DNA of 51,723 bases. Origin: Acidimicrobiaceae bacterium (GTDB lineage Bacteria > Actinomycetota > Acidimicrobiia > Acidimicrobiales > Aldehydirespiratoraceae). The stretch spans positions 1 through 51,723 of the forward strand of contig VXWX01000048.1 in the NCBI GenBank assembly GCA_009835735.1, given 5' to 3'. A program made the position numbers and the translations under genes. Positions within the stretch are counted from its first letter, which is position 1, and each line of letters begins with the position of its first letter. This document shows positions 25,889-33,773 of the stretch, piece by piece. The notes below the pieces were generated by a model. It did no database searches. It was not told the DNA's origin and saw nothing but the letters and a program-made list of their open reading frames with translations.

Positions 25889-25918
25889 CCCGGCGGAGCC
25901 GGGGCCCCTCACCGGGGC
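25889..25918 (-). promoter_or_regulatory. Tandem GC hairpins in the rpsF leader
   Basis: Two adjacent stems lie about 25-50 nt upstream of the rpsF start: CCCGGC/GCCGGG with loop GGA (25889-25903) and GCCCC/GGGGC with loop TCACC (25904-25918). They lie where the S6:S18 autoregulatory leader element is found in many bacteria. The match to that motif was not verified; the hairpins could equally end the panB transcript. Confidence 0.4.
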
Positions 25919-26091
25919 AGGGTTGGGGAATTCTGTGTTGTTGAAGCGAACCGGCCCCGGCCCTAGGACCACGAGCCAGTCAACTGTCGGGCGCAGGGTA
26001 CCGGCGGCCAAGCCCATACCAACCGGCTGATGCTCCATCCCCAGCCATCCACAAAGCCATCCCCAGACGCTTGTCGGGGTTGCGGACCGGT
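25919..26091. other. panB-rpsF intergenic remainder
   Basis: No coding frame with recognisable sequence in this stretch. It should contain the promoter of the ribosomal operon on the minus strand; I could not assign boxes. Confidence 0.3.
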
Positions 26092-26937
26092 TCAGACGCC
26101 GGCGACTCCCAGCGCGGCCAGCTCGGCCTCCGACAGGTGGTACGACTCCTCCAGGGCCGGGAAGGCACCGGAACGAACGTCGTCGGAGAAGCGGCGCACC
26201 GCCTCCGTGGCAACGGTATGCAGATCCGCGTAGCGACGCACGAACTTCGGAGCGAGCCGTTGCTCGAAGCCCAGCAGATCGTGGTAGACGAGCACCTGAC
26301 CGTCGCAATGGGGGCCGGCGCCGATGCCGATCGTCGGGATCTCGATCGCTTCGGTGACCATTTCCGCCACCTGGACGGGAACGCCCTCGAGCACGATCGA
26401 GTAGCAACCGGCGTGCGCCAGTGACTTCGCCGCCTGCACCAGCCGGCGAGCTGCCTCGGCCTTGCGGCCCTGAACCTTGAATCCGCCCATGGCGTGCACC
26501 GACTGGGGCGTGAGGCCGATGTGACCCATCACCGGTATCTCAGCGTCGCAGATGCGTTCGATCATCGGCAGGCGCTTGCGGCCGCCCTCCAGCTTCACCG
26601 AATGAGCACCCGCCCTGATGAGTTGCGCCGCGTTGCGGACCGTCCTGGAGGCCGACACGTGGTAGCTCATCCATGGCAGGTCGCCCACGATGTGGGCATC
26701 GGGCTTGGTCCTCGCGACGGCGGCCACGTGATGGGCCATGTCGTCGACCGTCACCTGGAGGGTGTCGTCGTAGCCGAGTACGACCATGGCAACGGAATCG
26801 CCGACCAGGATGAGGTCGGCACCTGCCTCGTCCACGACTCGGGCGCTCGGCGCGTCGTACGCCGTCACCATCACCAGCGGATCGGCCCCATCTCGAACCT
26901 TGCGTACCCGTATGGCGGGCGCGGTGAGCGTGTCCAT
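26092..26937 (-). CDS. panB: 3-methyl-2-oxobutanoate hydroxymethyltransferase
   Basis: First committed enzyme of pantothenate synthesis: transfers a one-carbon unit from methylene-THF to alpha-ketoisovalerate. 281 residues. Motifs: VMVTAYDAPSARVVDEAGAD, LVGDSVAMVVLGYDDTLQVT, GAHSVKLEGG, PVMGHIGLTPQSVHAMGGFKVQG, IVLEGVPVQVAEMVTEAI, TIGIGAGPHCDGQVLVYHDLLG (each read separately). ATG with AAGGAG 6 nt upstream. No other pan gene is nearby. Confidence 0.97.
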   Translation of the reverse strand: MDTLTAPAIRVRKVRDGADPLVMVTAYDAPSARVVDEAGADLILVGDSVAMVVLGYDDTLQVTVDDMAHHVAAVARTKPDAHIVGDLPWMSYHVSASRTVRNAAQLIRAGAHSVKLEGGRKRLPMIERICDAEIPVMGHIGLTPQSVHAMGGFKVQGRKAEAARRLVQAAKSLAHAGCYSIVLEGVPVQVAEMVTEAIEIPTIGIGAGPHCDGQVLVYHDLLGFEQRLAPKFVRRYADLHTVATEAVRRFSDDVRSGAFPALEESYHLSEAELAALGVAGV

Positions 26938-27041
26938 GGGATGCTCCTTCCCGTCCAGCGCGCTGTGGCTGCCAGCGGTGACCGCAGGCTACCGCCCGCC
27001 GCGGTCCGACCGCAAGCGGGTCAAGCAAACATCAGGAGATG

Positions 27042-27500
27042 TCAGGCCGAGCGCTTGCCGCCCAGCGTGAACCGGCGCACGAGGTGGTTCCAGCCGCAGT
27101 CCGTGCATACCTCGACCACGTACCCGGTCGACAGGCTGGCGCGGCGCTGCAAGCGCCGCATCTCGGCCAGGGTCGTGACGCAGCGGCCGTGCTTGGGAAG
27201 CCGCGAACCGAAGACATACGTGACCTCGACGAGGCCCGCGACCGCGCACACCGGACACTGGCGCCCAGTCGGCTGGCCACAGAACTCCGCGTTCCGGTGC
27301 AACTCCCGTTGAGCGTCGCAGACCTCGTGCCGCCCGAGCTGGCCCGACTTCCAGGCTCTCAGAGTTGCCGCCCGAGCCAGCCGGTAATCCACGGCCGCGG
27401 TCGAGGATCCCTCCGGCGCGGGGGCGCTCTCGGCAGCAGCCGCCGTTCCGTCCGGCAGGCCGCTCGCAGCGGCAGCCAGGCTGAACGGATTCGGCTTCAC
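27042..27500 (-). CDS. DUF5318 family protein
   Basis: A 152-residue actinobacterial protein of unknown function. The core is VDYRLARAATLRAWKSGQL, CDAQRELHRNAEFCG, then two zinc-type pairs: CPVC near 90 and CTDCGWNHLV near 135. GTG at 27500 overlaps the pcnA stop as GTGA, so it is coupled to tRNA nucleotidyltransferase; the open extension into pcnA is rejected. Residues 1-40 are low-complexity. Context suggests an RNA- or translation-linked role, not proven. Confidence 0.8.
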   Translation of the reverse strand: MKPNPFSLAAAASGLPDGTAAAAESAPAPEGSSTAAVDYRLARAATLRAWKSGQLGRHEVCDAQRELHRNAEFCGQPTGRQCPVCAVAGLVEVTYVFGSRLPKHGRCVTTLAEMRRLQRRASLSTGYVVEVCTDCGWNHLVRRFTLGGKRSA

Positions 27501-28807
27501 GGTTCGGCACAGTAGTCCGTTGCCCGCCACCGTTGCAGGGCTTCGAGCGCCGCGGCCTTGCTCGGCGGGCCTTCCTCGAAGGCCCTCTCGCGCAGGAACG
27601 CAAGGGCGCGACCGACATCCGGACCGGGGTCGAGGCCGAGTACCGCCATCACTTCGTCGCCGTCGACCGGAAGCGTGAAATCGTCTACCTCCTCGACTCT
27701 TCGCAGCTCAGTGAGCGTGCCTGCAAAGTCGAGCAGCCGATCAGTCGACTGGCCGGAGGCCGTGGCCACCGCAATGGCAAAACCAAGGGCGACATCGACC
27801 GGCGCTGGTGACGAAGCGACGAACCGGCGCACATCGGGCCGGCTGCTGCCCGTCTCGGCCAGCCGGGCCCGGGTCGCGACCAGTGCGGCTGCTGACGAGA
27901 CCACCGCGTTCGAGCAGCGCAGTCTGCGCAAGCGAGCCGCGACGATCTCAGCCGGGTCGTGCACGAACAACGAGGCCCAGCGGGCCGCCGGCTCGGCGGC
28001 CACAGCAGCCGTGATCTGGCCCAGTTCCGCGGGGTCGCTGCGAGCCAAGTCTTCAACCACCCGCCCGATCAGGCCAGTGCGGAACAGGAAGCGGAAGCCC
28101 TCCGACGGGTCGTCGAGCAGCAGCAGCTTCTCGAACTCGTCGCGCACGCGCTCCACCGCGACAATGTCCAGACGGTCGAGCATGGCCTCCACCGCACCGA
28201 TCAGGGCATCATCGGGTGCCAGTCCGTGGCTGGCAACGAACCGTGCCGCTCGCAGCATGCGCAGAGGGTCGTCGCCGAAGGAGACCGAGGGGTCGAGAGG
28301 CGTACGCAACACCCCTGCCACCAGGTCGTCCCACCCACCGTACGGGTCGATCAGGGCGCCGTCAGCCGTGTCGATCGCCATGGCATTGACGGTGAAATCG
28401 CGACGCGCCAGGTCCTGGACCACATCGTCACCGAATGCCACTACGGGCTTACGCGACTGCCTCTCATAGTGTTCGGCGCGGTGGGTGGTGATCTCGAAGG
28501 CCCGCCCGTCCACGACACAGCCGATGGTTCCGAACCGTTCGCCCTGGATCCAGACCGACGTTGCCACGTCTCCGACGATCCGGCGCACGGTCGCCGGCCG
28601 GGCGTCAGTGGTGCAGTCGAGATCAGCTCCAGGGAGGAACCGACCGGCGACAGCCTCTCGCACAACTCCACCCACGAGGTACAGCCGATGTCCCGCAGCG
28701 TCGAAGAGCCGCTTGAGGCCGGACGCAGCGGACAGCGCGGCCGAGAGCGCCTCGTCGGCCGAGAGCGCCTCGTCGGCCGAGAGCGCTTCGCGGGCTTCTG
28801 CACTCAC
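27497..28807 (-). CDS. pcnA: CCA tRNA nucleotidyltransferase / poly(A) polymerase family
   Basis: Adds or repairs the 3'-CCA end of tRNAs. 436 residues: the class II head has LYLVGGVVREAVAGRFLPGADLDCTTDA, the metal pair as DLDC; RRDFTVNAMAID and DPYGGWDDL follow, then the FGDDPLRMLRAARF helix (read separately). No HD-type catalytic HxxxHD is evident in the C-terminal half, unlike many actinobacterial homologues. GTG at 28807 overlaps the HDAC stop (GTGA). An 18-bp tandem repeat near the start encodes EALSAD twice. Confidence 0.93.
   Translation of the reverse strand: MSAEAREALSADEALSADEALSAALSAASGLKRLFDAAGHRLYLVGGVVREAVAGRFLPGADLDCTTDARPATVRRIVGDVATSVWIQGERFGTIGCVVDGRAFEITTHRAEHYERQSRKPVVAFGDDVVQDLARRDFTVNAMAIDTADGALIDPYGGWDDLVAGVLRTPLDPSVSFGDDPLRMLRAARFVASHGLAPDDALIGAVEAMLDRLDIVAVERVRDEFEKLLLLDDPSEGFRFLFRTGLIGRVVEDLARSDPAELGQITAAVAAEPAARWASLFVHDPAEIVAARLRRLRCSNAVVSSAAALVATRARLAETGSSRPDVRRFVASSPAPVDVALGFAIAVATASGQSTDRLLDFAGTLTELRRVEEVDDFTLPVDGDEVMAVLGLDPGPDVGRALAFLRERAFEEGPPSKAAALEALQRWRATDYCAEP
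28739..28790 (-). repeat. 18-bp tandem repeat in the pcnA N-terminus
   Basis: Two full units (28739-28756, 28757-28774) and a 16-nt partial third of GGCCGAGAGCGCCTCGTC, in frame, encoding EALSAD repeats before the catalytic head. The length can vary by slippage without a frameshift. Confidence 0.85.
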
Positions 28808-29808
28808 CGTCTGTCGTCGCAAGCCGTGAGGCGGGCCGCGGCTCGCACGACCTCCATGCCCGGGCCGGAGCTGCTGGCAGGCTCAGGCCGCAAGTCGAGG
28901 CCCAGCAATGCTCCGGCCACGGCGTATGACGAGGCCCGTGTGGCTTCCAGGTCGTAGCCGCCCTCGAGCACGGCCACCGTCCGCGGCGCCAGCGGCGTCA
29001 GCTGACGGACGAAGTCGCCGTAGTCCGACGACGAATAGCACAGGCCCGTCAACGGGTCGGCCCGATGCCCGTCATAGCCCGCCGATACCAACAGCCAGTC
29101 CGGGGCAAACCGCTCGACCGCCGGAATGATCGCTTCGTCCAGAGCAGCCCGGGCGACCTCGCCGGTAGCACCAGGCGGCAATGGCACATTGATTGTGAAG
29201 CCCGCTCCCACGCCGGCGCCTCGCTCCTCGAGCGCTCCCGTGCCCGGATAGAGCGGGTACTGGTGAATCGACGCATAGAGAACATCGTCACGACCGTAGA
29301 ACACGTCCTGCGTGCCGTTGCCGTGGTGGGCATCAATATCGACAATGGCAACCCGCTGGCCGGCGGAGGCCAGCGAGGCAGCGGCCACGGCAACCGAGTT
29401 GAACAGGCAGAAGCCCATGGACGCCGAAGGCGTGGCGTGATGTCCAGGCGGCCGCACGACGCAGTAGGCCGCGGCTTCGGTGCTCTTGGCTCCGAGCTGC
29501 TCGACAGCCGACAGCACCGCTCCGGCCGCGAGCAGCGCTGCATCCAAGCTGGCTGCGCCCACGACAGTGTCGGCATCCAGGTGACCGCCGCCATGCTCCG
29601 CCAGCGTTACGACCCGATCAATCATCTCCGGACGATGCACCAGCTCCAACTCGGACCGTTCCGCCGGCCTCGGGGCGCGGCCGTCCGAGAGCAACTCGGC
29701 GTCCACCGCAGTTACCCCGGCTAGTGCAGCTCTCAAGCGGTCGGGTCGCTCGGGATGCCGGAATCCGGTGTCGTGGTCGAGGAACCGCTCGTCGGTGATC
29801 ACCAGCAC
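28804..29808 (-). CDS. Histone deacetylase superfamily hydrolase (AcuC/Hdac-like)
   Basis: Zinc-dependent amide hydrolase, 334 residues, acting on acetyl-lysine or acetylpolyamines. Catalytic His pair in RPPGHHA (H123, H124). Zinc ligands D159 and H161 in DIDAHHGNGT, and D246 in SAGYDGHRADPL. C-terminal EGGYDLEA. All key residues are intact. First gene of the HDAC-pcnA-DUF5318 overlapping set and divergent from a GNAT acetyltransferase, so an acetylation/deacetylation pair faces itself across a 63-bp gap. GTG start; weak Shine-Dalgarno. Confidence 0.92.
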   Translation of the reverse strand: MLVITDERFLDHDTGFRHPERPDRLRAALAGVTAVDAELLSDGRAPRPAERSELELVHRPEMIDRVVTLAEHGGGHLDADTVVGAASLDAALLAAGAVLSAVEQLGAKSTEAAAYCVVRPPGHHATPSASMGFCLFNSVAVAAASLASAGQRVAIVDIDAHHGNGTQDVFYGRDDVLYASIHQYPLYPGTGALEERGAGVGAGFTINVPLPPGATGEVARAALDEAIIPAVERFAPDWLLVSAGYDGHRADPLTGLCYSSSDYGDFVRQLTPLAPRTVAVLEGGYDLEATRASSYAVAGALLGLDLRPEPASSSGPGMEVVRAAARLTACDDRR

Positions 29809-29871
29809 GGTCCGGATCGTACCTGGTGCCTCCTACTCGACTAAGAACGAGCGCATGCGATATCTGAGTTC
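29809..29871. promoter_or_regulatory. Divergent HDAC/GNAT promoter region
   Basis: Only 63 bp between two divergent starts, so the two promoters overlap or are back to back, which favours joint regulation. No operator was recognised. Confidence 0.4.
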
Positions 29872-30576
29872 GTGGCACTGACTTCGATGAGGATCGGTTC
29901 GGCGCGATTTCGCGTCGGGCCGTGGCAGGGCCAGGACGATGTGGCGTACCTAGCCCCGGTCACCGCCGCCTCGACTCTCGTACCCCCAGTATTGGCCTCC
30001 CTGCGGGATCGGCTCCTGCACCGGGGGTTCAGGTCCGTCATAACTGCTGCCGTTGCTCCGCTGGCGCGCGACCGGCTTGTCAACGACGGCTTCAGCATCC
30101 AGTCCGAACTAACCGCCCTGAGCCGGGGTCTAGAGGCTTCCGGAAAGCTGGCCCACCCTGGCGGGCGTACTCGGAGGACCCGCCGCCGTGATCTGGACGG
30201 TGTCCTGAAGGTTGATGCCGGGGCCTTCCCCCCGTTCTGGCGCCTCGACGCCGAAGGTCTCCACGAGGCCCGTACCGCCACACCGTCAAGTCGATGGCGA
30301 GTGATTCGAAGTCCGGAAGTGACGGCCTACAGCATCACGGGGCGAGCGGGACCGATGGGCTACTTGCAGCGACTGGCGGTGGCAACTCACTCCCAGGGCC
30401 AGGGCCTGGGCACGCTGTTGGTCTTGGACGCACTGACCTGGCTGCAACGCCGCGGTGCACAAACCGCACTGGTCAACACCCCGCCCGACAACGAGCGAGC
30501 CCTCGCGCTGTACCAGCGGTGCGGCTTCCGTGTCGAACCCGACCGGCTAGCAGTCCTGCACCGCGACCTGAGCTGA
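29872..30576 (+). CDS. GNAT family N-acetyltransferase
   Basis: A 234-residue acetyl-CoA-dependent transferase. The GNAT core is in the C-terminal half: DAGAFPPFWRLD, then motif A LQRLAVATHSQGQGLGTLLV with the Q/R-x-x-G-x-G/A acetyl-CoA loop as QGQGLG, and motif B NERALALYQRCGFR. The first ~110 residues include a basic patch (GGRTRRTRRRD) and may form a divergent half-GNAT. The GTG at 29872 is used; an ATG six codons later is possible. Substrate unknown. Confidence 0.82.
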   Translation: MALTSMRIGSARFRVGPWQGQDDVAYLAPVTAASTLVPPVLASLRDRLLHRGFRSVITAAVAPLARDRLVNDGFSIQSELTALSRGLEASGKLAHPGGRTRRTRRRDLDGVLKVDAGAFPPFWRLDAEGLHEARTATPSSRWRVIRSPEVTAYSITGRAGPMGYLQRLAVATHSQGQGLGTLLVLDALTWLQRRGAQTALVNTPPDNERALALYQRCGFRVEPDRLAVLHRDLS

Positions 30577-30638
30577 CCGGTGCTACCGTCGCTCAGGGAG
30601 GCACCAGCCTTCCACAACCAGCGATACGAGGAGCTGAC

Positions 30639-31487
30639 ATGGCCGTTGGCATCGTCACCGACAGTTCCTGCGACCTCGGCGACGCCGAACTCGAAGGGCT
30701 TGGCGTGCAGATTGTCCCGTTGTTCATCCGTTTCGGAACCGACGAGTTCGTCGACCGCGAGCAGATCGCGGTGGAGGACTTCTACCAGCGGATGGCGACC
30801 GCCGAGGAGTTGCCGCAGACCGCGGCACCGCCGCCCGGACGCTTCGAGCAGGCCTTCCGGCGGTGTCTGGACTCCGGCTCCGAGGCTGTCGTGTGCATCA
30901 ACCTGTCTGCGGCCATCTCGGCCACAATGCAATCGGCAGTGCAGGCTGCCGAGGCCATCCGAGCTGAAGATGGCGGCGTCGACATCCGGGTGCTGGACAG
31001 CCGTTCGGTGACGGCCGGACTGGGCACGCTGGTACTGCAGGCGGCTCGCATGGCCACTGATGGTGCCGGCGCCGACGCCATCGAGCGAGCCGTGGCGGAC
31101 GCCTCCGAGCGAACGCACGTCTTCGGCACGCTCGACACCCTGGAGAATCTCCGCAAAGGGGGGCGCATCGGCGGCGCTCAGGCACTGCTCGGCTCGATGC
31201 TGTCGATCAAGCCCATCGTCGACATTTCCAGCGGCGAGGTGGCGGAGGCCGCCAAGCAACGGACCCGGCGCAAGGCGCTCGGGTGGCTGCGCGACACGGT
31301 GAAGGCGGCTGCGCCGGTAGAACATCTCGCGGTCATGCACGGCGAGGCTCCCGACGTGGACGACTTCTGCGGGATGCTGGCTGAAGTGCACTCCGGCGAC
31401 ATCCGGGTCTGCAAGGTCGGACCGGTCGTGGGTACCCACGCCGGTCAGGGCGTGCTGGGCATGGCATACCAGGTTCCAGCCCCCTAG
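30639..31487 (+). CDS. DegV family fatty acid-binding protein
   Basis: A 282-residue DegV protein, which binds a fatty acid in a pocket between two domains and in Firmicutes feeds the FakA kinase. Start MAVGIVTDSSCDL is the canonical first strand; ATG at 30639 has GAGGAG 5 nt upstream, and the long open frame before it belongs to the GNAT gene in another phase. TSQPPPG-like loop appears as TAAPPPGRFEQAF; later FGTLDTLENLRKGGRIGG and VVGTHAGQGVLGMAY. No fakA partner in the window. Confidence 0.92.
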   Translation: MAVGIVTDSSCDLGDAELEGLGVQIVPLFIRFGTDEFVDREQIAVEDFYQRMATAEELPQTAAPPPGRFEQAFRRCLDSGSEAVVCINLSAAISATMQSAVQAAEAIRAEDGGVDIRVLDSRSVTAGLGTLVLQAARMATDGAGADAIERAVADASERTHVFGTLDTLENLRKGGRIGGAQALLGSMLSIKPIVDISSGEVAEAAKQRTRRKALGWLRDTVKAAAPVEHLAVMHGEAPDVDDFCGMLAEVHSGDIRVCKVGPVVGTHAGQGVLGMAYQVPAP

Positions 31488-31497
31488 ACCCGTTGCA

Positions 31498-31587
31498 GAG
31501 GCCGAGCGAGCATGCTCAGCAACCCGACCCATACGGGCGAGGCCGTGGCCCGAGCGGCCCGTGAGCGACAGCGAACAAGAGCGGGAG
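31498..31587 (+). repeat. Dispersed repeat copy A
   Basis: Begins GAGGCCGAGC eleven bases after the degV stop. The conserved core is at 31537-31587 (GCGAGGCCGTGGCCCGAGC ... AACAAGAGCGGGAG), matching copy B with a single-base insertion. The intervening 31512-31536 is unique to this copy. Confidence 0.85.
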
Positions 31588-31649
31588 TGACACCCGGGCG
31601 ACGCAACCGTCCCCCATTCATCGGTGCTTGCCCATAGGAGCCGGTTTCG
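31588..31649 (+). promoter_or_regulatory. Leader of the sigM-like gene
   Basis: Short leader containing the AGGAG Shine-Dalgarno at 31636-31640. A GCAACC hexamer (from 31601) could be an ECF-type -35 element, but no matching -10 could be fixed with confidence. Confidence 0.35.
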
Positions 31650-32249
31650 ATTCGCGACGATCTCGACGACGCCAGACTCACCAAGGCCGCACAGGCCGGA
31701 GATCGGCGTGCTCTCGAGCAGCTGCTCCGGCTCCACCATGATCAGATCCACGCCATCTGCAGGCGCCTGGCCGGCAACGACGCCGACGGGCAGGACGCCA
31801 CCCAGGAAGCGCTCATTGCCATCGTCAGAGGACTCCCCCACTTCCACGGCAAAGCCAAGTTCTCGACCTGGGCCTACCGGGTAGCGACCAACGCCGCTCT
31901 CGACGAACTGCGGCGACGTAGCCGCCGCCCGGTTCCGACCGTGATCGACGCAAGCGACCGCTTCGCCGGCACGGCCACCGCCGACGACTCGACCGCAGTG
32001 GTGGCGCGACTCGACTTCGATGCTGCGCTGGCCCAGTTGCCCGAGGAGTTTCGAGCACCAGTCGTGTTGCGTGACGTCGCCGGCTGTGACTACGCAGAGA
32101 TCGGGTCGATCCTGCGAATCCCCGCGGGGACGGTCAGATCCCGGATCGCGAGAGGCCGAGCCCGGCTGGCGGCGGCGATGCGAGCCAACGGCGGGAACCA
32201 CCACGACGCTGCAGAACGTCGAAACGACGAGGCAAGCAATCATGAGTGA
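31650..32249 (+). CDS. sigM: ECF sigma factor (SigM-like) with putative ATT start
   Basis: A 199-residue group 4 sigma factor. Region 2 runs ARLTKAAQAGDRRALEQLL, then HDQIHAICRRLAGN, DATQEALIAIVRGLPHF and KFSTWAYRVATNAALDELRR. Region 4 runs ALAQLPEEFRAPVVLRDVAG and IPAGTVRSRIARGRARL. No ATG, GTG or TTG exists in frame between the upstream TAG (31635) and region 4; the first one (GTG 31941) would delete region 2. ATT at 31650 lies 9 nt after AGGAG and gives a normal N-terminus, so it is proposed as the start. It overlaps the anti-sigma gene by 8 nt. Position before trxB-trxA-cwlM matches mycobacterial sigM. Confidence 0.85.
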   Translation: MRDDLDDARLTKAAQAGDRRALEQLLRLHHDQIHAICRRLAGNDADGQDATQEALIAIVRGLPHFHGKAKFSTWAYRVATNAALDELRRRSRRPVPTVIDASDRFAGTATADDSTAVVARLDFDAALAQLPEEFRAPVVLRDVAGCDYAEIGSILRIPAGTVRSRIARGRARLAAAMRANGGNHHDAAERRNDEASNHE

Positions 32250-33303
32250 CGAACAATTCCGCGAAGACGAACTCGTCTCGGCGTATCTCGACGGTGAGGC
32301 GACCCCGGCTGAGATCGCTGAGGTAGAGCAGAACGACGCTCTGATGGCTCAGGTCGAGCAGCTGCGATCGGTCCGCGACGCGCTGGCGGCGCCGGTCGCG
32401 CCCATGCCCGCGGAGCGGCGGGAGCAGATGATCAGTGCTGCTCTCGCGGTGGCCGATGCCGAGAACGCTCAGCGGCGCGAAGCCAGGATCGTCCCGGTCC
32501 AGCGGCGCCGCGAGACGCTGCTCGCGGTGGCCGCTGCGGCCATCCTCCTCGCCGCCGTTGTCAGTGCAGGCCTGATCGCCAGCAGGGGCGATGACGAATC
32601 GGCCGAGATGGCCGCCGACGCTCCTGCCGCGGACGCCGGTGTCGAAGCCACCGCCGCAGCCCCGGCCGAGGCCGACATGGCGATGGCCGACGACAGCGCC
32701 GACTACGAGATGGCGGCCGAGCCCATGCCAGAAGAAGAGCCAATGGCCGAACAAGAACCGATGGCCGAGGAGGCACTCGCAGCTACTGCGGCCGAAGCGG
32801 AGGGAGCCGTTGACCCCGAAGTCGTCGCCGAGCTTCAGATGCAGTTGGAAGCGGCTGAGGCGGAGGCCGAAGCGGAGGAAGCCGCGATGGCACAACCCGC
32901 GGAGGAAGTGGCGGGTACACCAACGGCGAGCGCCGACGAAGCCGACCGGGAGGCCGAGGAGGAACGGCGAGCCGCCGACGACGCAACACGGCAGGTTGTG
33001 GATCTGGGCGCGTTCGCGAGTCTCGAATCGCTCTTCGACGACATCGCAGCGAGCTGGTCGGCGGCTCTGGAGGATGGGACGACGACTGACTCCGGGACGT
33101 GCTCCGCAGCGGTACACGAGTGGGAACTCGACTTGGATATCGAGACAGGAAGACCCTTCGTCGCCACGGTCGGAGCCGAAAACCCCCTGGTCTTTGACGG
33201 CCGGTTCACTCGCCGAGACGACGGCACCGCCGTCATCGTCTACGCAGCGCCACCCAGCTGCGAGATCGGGACCCACGACCTGGACGCACCTGACGGTTCC
33301 TGA
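32242..33303 (+). CDS. Anti-sigma factor-like membrane protein with acidic, Met-rich exterior domain
   Basis: A 353-residue protein whose ATG lies inside the sigma gene end (ATGAGTGA overlap), the usual position of an anti-sigma. N-terminal cytoplasmic region ELVSAYLDGEATPAEIAEVE resembles anti-sigma domains but lacks the zinc HxxxCxxC. One membrane helix is at 92-114. The outside part is Ala/Glu rich with repeated EPM motifs (PMPEEEPMAEQEPMAEE) and a coil, then a ~90-residue globular end holding the only two cysteines (287 and 340). With thioredoxin genes downstream, a redox-sensing disulfide is plausible but inferred. Confidence 0.78.
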   Translation: MSDEQFREDELVSAYLDGEATPAEIAEVEQNDALMAQVEQLRSVRDALAAPVAPMPAERREQMISAALAVADAENAQRREARIVPVQRRRETLLAVAAAAILLAAVVSAGLIASRGDDESAEMAADAPAADAGVEATAAAPAEADMAMADDSADYEMAAEPMPEEEPMAEQEPMAEEALAATAAEAEGAVDPEVVAELQMQLEAAEAEAEAEEAAMAQPAEEVAGTPTASADEADREAEEERRAADDATRQVVDLGAFASLESLFDDIAASWSAALEDGTTTDSGTCSAAVHEWELDLDIETGRPFVATVGAENPLVFDGRFTRRDDGTAVIVYAAPPSCEIGTHDLDAPDGS

Positions 33304-33327
33304 ACCTCGGCTCGTAAGCTTCATTTC

Positions 33328-33759
33328 ATGGCCGATGCCGAGTCCACCCCCCGCGACCGGCCGACGTTGAGCCTGGGATCCGACGACTGGCCGGCCACTG
33401 TCGCCGACAAGATCGTCGAGGTCGTTGATGCCGTGCGGGTGCAGACCACCGACCGGGCTGTGTTCCTGCTCCGGGCCGTCGTCTATTGCCTGGTGGCCGC
33501 AGTAGCCGCCATCGCGGCCGTGGTATTGCTCGCCATCGTCACCGTGCGCCTGGCCGATGCTTACTTGCCGATAGGTGCAGGCGTCGGATCGGCAACGTGG
33601 GCGGCCCACGGCTTCATCGGATTGCTCGTCTCCATCATCGGACTCGGTGCGTGGCGAGCACGGACCGGATCGGCAAGGCCCATCTATGTCGCCGCGATCA
33701 TCGACGCTCTCATCATCCTGGGCGTGGTGTTCTACGGTGTGATCGAGGCGGTGGCCTGA
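33328..33759 (+). CDS. Small membrane protein, holin-superfamily-like (hypothetical)
   Basis: 143 residues with a hydrophilic N-terminus (WPATVADKIVEVVDAVR amphipathic helix) and three predicted helices (about 48-72, 86-105 and 116-140). General resemblance to the phage_holin_3_6/DUF1469 class of envelope proteins; not firmly identified. It lies between the anti-sigma gene (24 nt) and trxB (14 nt) and probably belongs to the SigM-thioredoxin operon. Confidence 0.65.
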   Translation: MADAESTPRDRPTLSLGSDDWPATVADKIVEVVDAVRVQTTDRAVFLLRAVVYCLVAAVAAIAAVVLLAIVTVRLADAYLPIGAGVGSATWAAHGFIGLLVSIIGLGAWRARTGSARPIYVAAIIDALIILGVVFYGVIEAVA

Positions 33760-33773
33760 GGAGCAATGCTGGA

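Noticed and set aside
30387..32243. 618-codon minus-strand frame
   Set aside because: Spans degV, the repeat and the sigma gene on the opposite strand; composition is that of a shadow.
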